This document shows positions 1-5,949 of a DNA stretch of 8,708 nt, piece after piece. The first letter of the stretch is position 1. Each line of letters starts with the position of its first letter. Under the pieces are notes generated by a model. That model saw nothing but the letters and a program-made list of their open reading frames with translations. It did not search any database and was not told the origin of the DNA. The position numbers and the translations under genes were made by a program. Source of the DNA: a bacterium (GTDB lineage Bacteria; Krumholzibacteriota; Krumholzibacteriia; Krumholzibacteriales; Krumholzibacteriaceae); assembly GCA_017885175.1 (NCBI GenBank), contig JAFNGP010000127.1:1-8708 (forward strand), given 5' to 3'.

Positions 1-33
1 CGTGCTCGTGATGACGGCGCCGCCGTCCTTCAT
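1..33 (-). CDS. start of a downstream gene, cut by the window edge
   Basis: Reading leftward, an ATG at 33-31 overlaps the TGA (32-30) of the glycosyltransferase gene in an ATGA arrangement typical of translationally coupled operon genes. An AGAGG-like stretch lies just before it. An in-frame upstream ATG at 51-49 is an alternative start that would give a 22-nt overlap. Only about 11 residues are visible (MKDGGAVITST...), too few to name a family. The inference is that the minus-strand operon of the barrel protein and glycosyltransferase continues past the left edge. Confidence 0.45.
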   Translation of the reverse strand, partial: MKDGGAVITST

Positions 34-1172
34 GCCCTCTGCTTCCGCCATGTTCTGTTCCGCCTTCCCGCGAGAAACGCGATAACCCCGGAGAACGCCG
101 CCGCGTTCGTGAGGACGAAGAACGCCGGAATATAAAAGATCCGGCGCCCCGTCGCTATGCCCGCGATCGCCCATCCGTAGAGAAACAGCTGGATCGCGAA
201 CGCCGCGACGAAGACGGGACGATCGAGAAGAAACGCGTTCGCCGCGAGAATGCCGACGAGGAAGAAGGGAACGAGCCATTTGAAAATCTTATGCGAGACG
301 AGCTCGAACGCCAGCGCCGGGCGCCGGAAGGGGCGCGCGACCTTCGAGAGATAATGGAGGCTCTGGATGCCCCGCAGCACGGTCCGCCGCTTCGCGGAGA
401 ACTCGCGCACGACGTTTCTCGATTCGATGTCGCGCTCGACGCTCACCGCCTCCGGATCGTAACGCACGCCGTGCCCTCCGAGAGACGCCCGAAGCGGCTC
501 GAGAAAATCGTCGTCGACCTCGGCGGGAAGGGGCGTGTAGAGGGACCGCCGGATCGCGTATATGGAGCCGTTCGCGCCGATGATCGAGTGAAACCGATTC
601 TCGAGGCGCTTGATCCATTTTTCGTATCGCCAGTAGAGATTCTCGCGGCCGCGTTCCCGCATGAGCCGAAGCTCGCCGCAGACCGCCCCGATCGAAGGAT
701 CGGCGAAGTGCCGAACGAGCTTTCTGATCGCGTCGGGCTCGTACATCGCGTTCGCGTCGCTCATGACGAGCACGTCCCCCGTCGCCGCCTCGGCCGCCCT
801 GTTCCTCGCGAGGCTTTTTCCCTCGCGCGGTTCGACGCGGAAGAGCGTCACGCCGCGCGGCTCGTAGCGGCGGACGATTTCGTCCGTCCGGTCGGTCGAG
901 CCGTCGGATACGACGACGACGCGGAGCTTGCCCCGCGGGTAGTCCAGGCGCAGCGAATTCTCGATTTTCTCGGCGATGATCGCTTCCTCGTCGAGCGCGG
1001 CGACGAGGAGGGTGACCGCGGGGAGCGCCTCGTCGGCCGGATCGGCGACGGGCGCGGGGGGCTTCTTTCCGAGCGAGAGAAGAGCGAGGGCGAGCGGATA
1101 GAGCGCGTATGCGTAAAGCACCGCTCCTGCGAAAACTATGAATAGTATCGGAGCAATCATATGAGCCGGCAC
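30..1172 (-). CDS. membrane-anchored family 2 glycosyltransferase
   Basis: Inverting-type GT2 (GT-A fold) enzyme of the processive/cellulose-synthase-like kind, 380 residues, predicted to transfer a nucleotide-activated sugar at the inner face of the cytoplasmic membrane. Visible parts: an N-terminal membrane segment (about residues 6-34); the GT2 core starting near residue 51; the SDGSTD nucleotide-binding motif at 89-94; SDAN (138-141) in the DxD position; GANGSIYAIRR (199-209) in the acceptor region; a D220-D222 cluster as likely catalytic acid; and RRTVLRG (262-268) resembling the R/QxxRW region. Three hydrophobic segments fill about 290-375, the usual C-terminal membrane block. The start is uncertain: the longest reading begins at GTG 1172, but an in-frame ATG at 1160 (376 residues) is equally plausible, and neither has a convincing Shine-Dalgarno. 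It lies 14 nt (or 26 nt) after the PorV-like gene. The sugar donor cannot be read from the sequence. Confidence 0.9.
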   Translation of the reverse strand: MPAHMIAPILFIVFAGAVLYAYALYPLALALLSLGKKPPAPVADPADEALPAVTLLVAALDEEAIIAEKIENSLRLDYPRGKLRVVVVSDGSTDRTDEIVRRYEPRGVTLFRVEPREGKSLARNRAAEAATGDVLVMSDANAMYEPDAIRKLVRHFADPSIGAVCGELRLMRERGRENLYWRYEKWIKRLENRFHSIIGANGSIYAIRRSLYTPLPAEVDDDFLEPLRASLGGHGVRYDPEAVSVERDIESRNVVREFSAKRRTVLRGIQSLHYLSKVARPFRRPALAFELVSHKIFKWLVPFFLVGILAANAFLLDRPVFVAAFAIQLFLYGWAIAGIATGRRIFYIPAFFVLTNAAAFSGVIAFLAGRRNRTWRKQRA

Positions 1173-1186
1173 GCCCGGCCGGCGCC

Positions 1187-2137
1187 CTAGTGCGCGAAGA
1201 TCGAGATTCTATGGAACGAGCCGAGATCTCCGTAAGGCGTCCAGGCGTAGTCGATCATGAGTCGGTCGAAGAGCTTGAGCCCTCCTCCGACGGAGAAGCG
1301 GTCGCCTTCCCTGTTCGCATCGGCCGTGTACCCCGCTCTGAGGAACACGATCGATCTGACGTCGATCTCCGCGCCGAAGCATCCGTACGCGTCCTCGAAG
1401 CGCTTCTTCACGAGGTCCGCCGCGATCCGCACGGCTACCGGCGAAACGGGGAGCGGAAGCGCGCCGCTCGCCCCGACGCGCAGCGTGGTCGGGAGCTTCT
1501 CGCTCTCCACGATGTACGTGATGTCGCTCCCGAGATTCTGCACCGCGGCGCCGAGGGCTATCTCGCGAAAGCCGGTGATCCAGGCGGCTCCGGCGTCCAC
1601 GGCCCATCCCCGGCCCGTCCAGCCGGCGATTCTTTCCTGGAGGTACTTGACGTTGACGCCGGCGCCGAGCCCCGGGAACGGCTCGAATCCGACGCCGACG
1701 ATTCCCTGGAGATTGCTGTTGCCCACGTCGGCCGTCGGAGCGCCGCTGTCGTCGAACCCGGGAATATCCGGAGAGGAGAGATAGGTGAACGCGCCCCCGA
1801 TCGATACGAAGCGGCTCAGCGCGTGCTTCGCGATAACGTTGTCGTAGTACGTTTCGAGGGTCCACTGGCTGTGAAACGCCCCGACGCCGCTCCCTTCGGC
1901 GAACGGCATGAGAGCCGGATTCGAGAGCCAGGCGAACGGGTCACGGGTGAGCGCCGCGCCCGTCTCGCCGAGCGCCATCGATCGCGCGCCGACGGGAAGG
2001 GAAAGGAACGAAGCCCCGCTTGCACCCGCGCCGTCTGCTGCGGCCGCCGGAAAGGCGGCGAAAGATATCATGATCGTCATGAGTGCTGCGATGAACGAGG
2101 CCCTGCGGTTGTCCGTACCAAACACGATCTTTATCAT
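1187..2137 (-). CDS. PorV/PorQ-family outer-membrane beta-barrel protein
   Basis: 316-residue exported protein. Residues 1-34 form a signal peptide: charged start, a hydrophobic core around 15-29 and an alanine-rich cleavage region near 31-34. The mature N-terminus carries the family signature SFLSLPVGARSMALGETGAAL followed by DPFAWLSNPALM, the characteristic 'GAR..ALG.A..A...D....NPA' block of PorV/PorQ/UPF0164-type barrels. The remainder alternates short hydrophobic strands with Gly/Asp turns and ends in an aromatic-rich strand (IDYAWTPYG...), as in a 12-14-strand barrel. In Bacteroidetes, PorV carries type IX secretion substrates to the attachment complex that fixes them to A-LPS; many candidate phyla have homologues of unknown role. 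I prefer the ATG at 2137 over the longer reading from 2161 because GAGGGAG sits 4 nt before it and the signal peptide begins cleanly there. It heads a minus-strand operon with a glycosyltransferase. Confidence 0.85.
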   Translation of the reverse strand: MIKIVFGTDNRRASFIAALMTIMISFAAFPAAAADGAGASGASFLSLPVGARSMALGETGAALTRDPFAWLSNPALMPFAEGSGVGAFHSQWTLETYYDNVIAKHALSRFVSIGGAFTYLSSPDIPGFDDSGAPTADVGNSNLQGIVGVGFEPFPGLGAGVNVKYLQERIAGWTGRGWAVDAGAAWITGFREIALGAAVQNLGSDITYIVESEKLPTTLRVGASGALPLPVSPVAVRIAADLVKKRFEDAYGCFGAEIDVRSIVFLRAGYTADANREGDRFSVGGGLKLFDRLMIDYAWTPYGDLGSFHRISIFAH

Positions 2138-2141
2138 GATG

Positions 2142-2148
2142 CTCCCTC
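2142..2148 (-). promoter_or_regulatory. ribosome binding site of the PorV-like gene
   Basis: On the minus strand GAGGGAG lies 4 nt before the ATG at 2137. It falls inside the longer ORF that would start at 2161, so it supports the shorter, signal-peptide-compatible start. Confidence 0.6.
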
Positions 2149-2159
2149 GCATTTTAATC

Positions 2160-2188
2160 ATTATTCAATCTTTTTGCCAATCGGGCAA
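2160..2188 (-). promoter_or_regulatory. candidate sigma-70-like promoter for the PorV-like operon
   Basis: Minus strand: TTGCCC at 2188-2183, a 17-nt spacer, then AATAAT at 2165-2160 (five of six matches to TATAAT). A start near 2153 would give a leader of about 16 nt containing the GAGGGAG site. An overlapping alternative, TTGGCA (2180-2175) with 18-nt spacing to TAAAAT (2156-2151), would start transcription within the ribosome binding site and is less likely. Read by eye only; promoter consensus in this lineage is unknown. Confidence 0.4.
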
Positions 2189-2195
2189 TCTTTTT
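2166..2195. repeat. 10-bp direct repeat with 20-bp period
   Basis: CAATCTTTTT occurs at 2166-2175 and again, identically, at 2186-2195, exactly 20 bp start to start, about two helical turns. A third CAATC core lies between them at 2178-2182. The pair overlaps the candidate promoter of the PorV-like gene and sits in the AT-richest stretch of a GC-rich window. It could be a regulator binding site, though a chance low-complexity repeat is possible. Confidence 0.45.
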
Positions 2196-2303
2196 CCGAG
2201 TCGAACCGCGGCTCAGGCTTCCTTTTTGTTTCCCCTTTGCTGTCATTGTTTCCCGGCTGCTCTCCACGATCGGTGAATCGCAACTAGCATGCCCATCTTT
2301 TGC

Positions 2304-2333
2304 TTGAATCCCACCCCGGATAGGGAATACTTT
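2304..2333 (+). promoter_or_regulatory. weak candidate promoter for the CapK-like operon
   Basis: Plus strand: TTGAAT at 2304-2309, an 18-nt spacer and TACTTT at 2328-2333, upstream of the adenylate-forming gene at 2420. Both hexamers are imperfect. The main support is the local AT-rich dip in the divergent intergenic region. Confidence 0.25.
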
Positions 2334-2342
2334 ATGCTCGGC

Positions 2343-2423
2343 ATGGGTCGATCGACTATGAGAAGCGGCTTCAGCTCTTTATCCCCGTCCGGCGAGCCCG
2401 GGCGCGGCCATGGTGCGCGATGA
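2343..2423 (+). CDS. possible 26-codon leader ORF
   Basis: An ATG at 2343 opens a 26-codon frame (MGRSTMRSGFSS...) rich in Ser, Gly and Arg. Its TGA (2421-2423) overlaps the ATG (2420-2422) of the adenylate-forming gene as ATGA. The downstream gene has no recognisable Shine-Dalgarno, so translation could be handed over from this ORF. No good ribosome binding site is visible for the leader itself and its composition is unremarkable, so it may be chance. Confidence 0.2.
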   Translation: MGRSTMRSGFSSLSPSGEPGRGHGAR

Positions 2424-3823
2424 ACGTCTTTACGAGCGCGTATGCGCCGGTCTACCGGAACCTCGTGTTCCCCTTCTATGAAGGGGTTCTGAGACGGCGC
2501 AGCATATACGGCCGCTACCGGCGCCTTTCGGAGGCGAGCGCCCTCGGCATCGGCGAGCTTCGCGAGATGCAGCGCCGCAAGCTGAACGATCTCCTCGTCT
2601 ACTGCAACGAGCACGTTCCCTTCTACCGGGAGCTTTTCGCCCTGCACGGGGTCGATCCCCGCGGCGTGTTCGACGTCGAGGCGCTCCGAGCGAAAGAGAT
2701 ATCCACGAGCAAGCCGATCGTCCGCTCGGCGGGAGAATCGCTTCTTTCCCGCGAGTTCGTCAAGGAGGACCTGCACAACAGCGCCACGAGCGGCTCGACC
2801 GGCACGCCCGTTCTCTTCTACATGAGCCGCGACAACTGGTGCCTGCGCATGGCGACGAAGTACCGCTCCGAGGATTGGATCGGCAAACCGCTCGGAACGC
2901 CCGCGACGCTGATATGGGGACACAAGCCCGGCCGGACGCAACAGGCGGTATTCAAGAATTCCCTCTACTGGGCCTTCCAGAACTACCAGTTTCTGTCGGC
3001 CTTCGACATCGGCGAGGAGAGCCTCGTCGCGGCCGTCGCCTCGATCAGGCGCCACGGCTCGCGGTTCATCGAGTCGTACGTGACGGTCGTCTATCTCATG
3101 GCGAAAGCGATCGCGAAATACGGACTCGAGCCCCCGAAGCTCGACGGGATCGTCGTCGGAGCCGAACGGCTCTACGATTTCCAGAAGGAGGAGATCGAGC
3201 GCAGCTTCCGCTGCCCCGTGTTCAACCGGTACGGCGCCACCGAGTTCTCCAACGTCGCCTCGGAATGCGAGAAACGGGAGGGGCTGCACGTCAATATGGA
3301 CAATCTCTGGGTCGAGGTCGTCGACGGCGACGACCGGCCCGTCACGGGGGTGGTCGGCGACATCGTGATCACGGATCTCGAGAACCGCGCGATGCCCCTC
3401 ATCCGGTACAAAATCGGGGACCGGGGCGTCATGACGGACGCGGCATGCTCCTGCGGGCGAAGCTTCCCGATGCTCAGGGAGGTAATCGGAAGGATCTCCG
3501 AAACGCTGAAGACCGGGGACGGGCAGGAGATTCACGACATGTACTTTCTGTGGAAGCTCTCGCGCGCGCCGGGGCTCGTCAGGTTCCGCGTGACGCAGGA
3601 TTCCCTGACGCACATCCGGGTCGAGATCGAGCACGACGGCTCGGTCGACCGCGAGGCCACCACGCGCTGGATTCGCGAGGCCCTGAGCGATCTCGAGCGC
3701 TACCGCATTTCTCACACCCTCGAATACGTCGATTCGATACCGCTCACGGGAGCGGGGAAAATGAGATTCTTCGTTTCGGAGCTCGCCGGGGAAACGGGCG
3801 CGCCCGGACAGAAAACTCGATGA
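2420..3823 (+). CDS. CapK/PaaK-like adenylate-forming enzyme
   Basis: 467-residue member of the phenylacetate-CoA ligase-like (CapK) branch of the ANL adenylating superfamily, which activates a carboxylic acid as an acyl-AMP before transfer to CoA or another acceptor. Visible: the N-terminal CapK region with the 'VPFYRELF' signature (66-73); the phosphate-binding loop TSGSTGTP (123-130); FNRYGATE (268-275), the A5-type adenine motif; YKIGDRG (330-336) containing the ribose-binding Asp334; a CSCG element (343-346) typical of this branch and possibly metal-binding; and the C-terminal GAGKMR with Lys447 placed as the catalytic lysine. All core residues look intact. No Shine-Dalgarno precedes the start, but the N-terminus matches family length. 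The substrate is unknown: homologues in capsule and exopolysaccharide clusters are not phenylacetate enzymes. It is 13 nt from, and probably co-transcribed with, the opine dehydrogenase-like gene. Confidence 0.85.
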   Translation: MNVFTSAYAPVYRNLVFPFYEGVLRRRSIYGRYRRLSEASALGIGELREMQRRKLNDLLVYCNEHVPFYRELFALHGVDPRGVFDVEALRAKEISTSKPIVRSAGESLLSREFVKEDLHNSATSGSTGTPVLFYMSRDNWCLRMATKYRSEDWIGKPLGTPATLIWGHKPGRTQQAVFKNSLYWAFQNYQFLSAFDIGEESLVAAVASIRRHGSRFIESYVTVVYLMAKAIAKYGLEPPKLDGIVVGAERLYDFQKEEIERSFRCPVFNRYGATEFSNVASECEKREGLHVNMDNLWVEVVDGDDRPVTGVVGDIVITDLENRAMPLIRYKIGDRGVMTDAACSCGRSFPMLREVIGRISETLKTGDGQEIHDMYFLWKLSRAPGLVRFRVTQDSLTHIRVEIEHDGSVDREATTRWIREALSDLERYRISHTLEYVDSIPLTGAGKMRFFVSELAGETGAPGQKTR

Positions 3824-3830
3824 GGAAGGA
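3822..3830 (+). promoter_or_regulatory. ribosome binding site of the opine synthase-like gene
   Basis: GAGGAAGGA begins within the TGA of the CapK-like gene and lies 6 nt before the ATG at 3837. It supports that start over the in-frame ATG at 3846 and indicates coupled expression. Confidence 0.65.
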
Positions 3831-3836
3831 CGAACG

Positions 3837-4808
3837 ATGCAGGCCATGAAAACGATAGGCTTTCCGATCAGCCGCAAGGAAAACGAATTCCGCAGGGCGA
3901 TCACTCCGGAGGACCTGCGCGCGATGAAACATCCGGAGATATGCTTCATTGAGCGCGGATTCGGCGAGGTCCTCGGCGTGAGCGATCTCGAGTACGAGCG
4001 CGCCGGCGCGCATATGGCGAGCCGCGAGGAGGTTCTTTCCCGGGACATCGTCTGCAATCCGAAGGCGCTCGACGCCGACATGGCCGCGTTTCTCAAGCCG
4101 GGCGCCGTCCTTTTCGGATGGGTGCACGCCGTGCAGGGCAGGGAGATAACCGACATCCTCGTGAATCGCCGCATGACCGCGGTCGCGTGGGAGGATATGT
4201 TCGAGGAAGGCCGTCTCCACGTATTCTGGAGGAACAACGAGATCGCGGGCGAGGCGGCCGTCATCCACGCCGCGCAGTTCTCGGGACGCCTTCCCTACGA
4301 GTGGAACGCCGCCGTTCTCGGGCGGGGCAACTGCGCCCGCGGCGCGATCCGCATCCTCGAGAAGATGGGCGCGCGGGCCACGGTCTATCCGAAGGAACGG
4401 ATGTTCCGGCTCCGGACCGAGATCGAGCGCTACGACGTCGTCGTCAACGCCCTCCTGTGGGACGTTTTCGACACACGGCTCGTTCTCACGGCCGCGGACC
4501 TCAAGCGGATGCCGAGAGGCTCCATGATCATCGACGTGAGCTGCGACGCGGAGGGAATGTGCATCGAGACGACCCATCCGACGACGATCGCGGATCCCGT
4601 GTACGTGCGCGACGGCGTCATCCATTACGCCGTCGACCACACGGCCTCCCTCTTCCGCCATTCGGCGACGCGCGCCATCAGCGCGGCCGCCTCGCCCTAC
4701 TTCGACATGCTCGCCGCGGGCGAGTCGAACGCGGTGCTCGACGCCGCGACCATCATCCGGGACGGGAAGATACTGGACGAGAGGATCAAACGGTTCCAGA
4801 ACCGTTGA
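3837..4808 (+). CDS. N5-(carboxyethyl)ornithine synthase-like opine dehydrogenase
   Basis: 323 residues, related to alanine dehydrogenase and close in pattern to N5-(carboxyethyl)ornithine synthase (Ceo of Lactococcus, of similar length), which uses NADPH to reductively condense pyruvate with the side-chain amine of ornithine (or lysine). Visible: an AlaDH-like N-terminus, IGFPISRKENEFRRAITP (7-24); Lys76 and His97 (WVHA), at nearly the positions of the substrate lysine and catalytic histidine of alanine dehydrogenase; a Rossmann loop GRGNCARG (162-169); then DVSCDAEG and the family-typical HYAVDHT (263-269). The start has a strong Shine-Dalgarno 6 nt upstream. It follows the CapK-like gene by 13 nt, and its last 23 nt overlap the convergent ATP-grasp gene. 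A plain amino-acid dehydrogenase is the alternative, but the C-terminal pattern favours the opine type. Ornithine versus lysine preference cannot be read. Confidence 0.75.
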   Translation: MQAMKTIGFPISRKENEFRRAITPEDLRAMKHPEICFIERGFGEVLGVSDLEYERAGAHMASREEVLSRDIVCNPKALDADMAAFLKPGAVLFGWVHAVQGREITDILVNRRMTAVAWEDMFEEGRLHVFWRNNEIAGEAAVIHAAQFSGRLPYEWNAAVLGRGNCARGAIRILEKMGARATVYPKERMFRLRTEIERYDVVVNALLWDVFDTRLVLTAADLKRMPRGSMIIDVSCDAEGMCIETTHPTTIADPVYVRDGVIHYAVDHTASLFRHSATRAISAAASPYFDMLAAGESNAVLDAATIIRDGKILDERIKRFQNR

Positions 4809-5949
4809 GGATGTTCACGGGGGCGTTGTTCATTCCGCGGTCGGGCAGCAGCCGGTAGAACTCTTTTCTCATGCCGGTGAGCGGAGTCTGGGTGAGCTCC
4901 CAGTTGTCGTTGCCTTCGATGATTATGGGCCCGTCCGGGCCTATCGCGATATCCCAGCCGATGGAGCGCAGTCCGTACAGGCGGCGTTGCAGATCCTTCG
5001 CCATCGCGACCGCCTCGAAGTAGAAGGGCACTTCGAAGCCTTCGAACACGATTCCGGAATCCGGATGCCTTTGAACCCTGCCGCCGCCGTGGTCGGGCTT
5101 GCCGTAAAAATCCTTCACGAGCTTTCCCGTCGCGGGATCGGCCTCGCCGATGAGGCCCCCGGCCGCGAAGTTGCTCACGACGATTCCGCCGGTGCCTATC
5201 TTGAGGCACGACTCGAGGAGGGCTATCTCCCCGCCGGAAGCGATGGTTACGAGACGCAACGTGGCTACCGAGTGGGCATGCATCTCCGCCAGGCGGGGAT
5301 GCTGCACGACGTATTCCTGGACTATGTAGCCTTCCCGCAGGGCGCGTCGAAGCTCTTCGATCGATATCTCCTCGCCGTTGCGGAGGAGTTTCTTCCCCTC
5401 CACGGTCAGGCGAAAAGCCCCTTCGGCGCATTCCCCGAGAAACGGCTTGCAGAAGGCGTCGAGGCGCTCGACGCTTCCCAGCTCGTCGTAGCCCGTAATC
5501 CGTGGCGGGGCGGTCCAGTGCACGCGGTCTCCGAGGCAGAAGGCGATGACCGCGGGAGTCGGGAATCCGAGGGCCTTCAGCACCTGGCTGAAAACGAATT
5601 TATCCTTCAGTATGCACTCGTAGCTCGCCGCGTGCCGTCCGATCGCGACGCGGTTGTTGTACGTGTTCCGGATTCTCTTGAAATTCGGGTAGTCGATGTA
5701 TTCCTCCATGCGGTCGCCGTGTTTCCGGTCGAACCCGTAGTAGTAATAGTACGCGTTGACCTCGCCGAACCTGACGAGCCACCAGAGGAGATCAAGGAAG
5801 ATCCTCGGCTTCGATTTGAGCTCCCGGTCCGCGAAATAGGTCTTGGTGAGCGCGGGGTCGTACGCCATCCGGCGCGCCTCGCCGATGTGGGTGAGGATGA
5901 AGGCGATTTTTCGAAGGCGGCGCCTGAGCATTTTCAGGATCGTCAGCAT
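4786..5949 (-). CDS. sugar-transfer-associated ATP-grasp ligase (second paralogue)
   Basis: 387-residue ATP-grasp enzyme of the kind annotated as sugar-transfer-associated (ATPgrasp_ST), predicted to activate a carboxylate as acyl-phosphate and join it to an amine or hydroxyl, probably during glycan modification. Visible: a basic amphipathic N-terminus (MLTILKMLRRRLRK); FGEVNAYYYYYGFD (61-74); LKDKF (114-118) and GFPTP (128-132); CKPFLGECAEGAF with Lys168 (167-179), a likely ATP lysine; IVQEYVVQH (209-217); GWDIAI with Asp333; and EGNDNW with Glu345 and Asn347 as metal ligands. About 40% identical by eye to its upstream neighbour, with all these motifs shared. The start at 5949 follows a perfect AGGAGG and overlaps the neighbour's end by 7 nt. 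The frame stays open to 6909 but that part is antisense-free shadow of the neighbour, not a fusion. Its C-terminal tail (NAPVNILNGSGTV) extends over the convergent gene's end. Confidence 0.85.
   Translation of the reverse strand: MLTILKMLRRRLRKIAFILTHIGEARRMAYDPALTKTYFADRELKSKPRIFLDLLWWLVRFGEVNAYYYYYGFDRKHGDRMEEYIDYPNFKRIRNTYNNRVAIGRHAASYECILKDKFVFSQVLKALGFPTPAVIAFCLGDRVHWTAPPRITGYDELGSVERLDAFCKPFLGECAEGAFRLTVEGKKLLRNGEEISIEELRRALREGYIVQEYVVQHPRLAEMHAHSVATLRLVTIASGGEIALLESCLKIGTGGIVVSNFAAGGLIGEADPATGKLVKDFYGKPDHGGGRVQRHPDSGIVFEGFEVPFYFEAVAMAKDLQRRLYGLRSIGWDIAIGPDGPIIIEGNDNWELTQTPLTGMRKEFYRLLPDRGMNNAPVNILNGSGTV
4789..4806. repeat. perfect palindrome at the convergent gene ends
   Basis: AACGGTTC (4789-4796), CA, GAACCGTT (4799-4806): an 18-bp element with 8-bp perfect arms. 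It lies between the two stop codons, plus-strand TGA at 4806-4808 and minus-strand TGA at 4788-4786, and encodes the last residues of both proteins. As RNA it would fold with a 6-7 bp stem in either direction. A short T run (TTT) follows only on the minus strand, so a two-way terminator is possible but weak. Confidence 0.5.

Noticed and set aside
291..2287. Plus-strand frames at 291-1145 and 1190-2287
   Set aside because: Antisense shadows of the GT2 and PorV-like genes, low-complexity Arg/Glu/Asp translations without motifs.
2243..4264. 673-residue minus-strand open frame
   Set aside because: Antisense to the CapK-like and opine synthase-like genes, both with clear family motifs. The translation is Arg/Asp/Val-rich with no recognisable domain; a GC-bias shadow.
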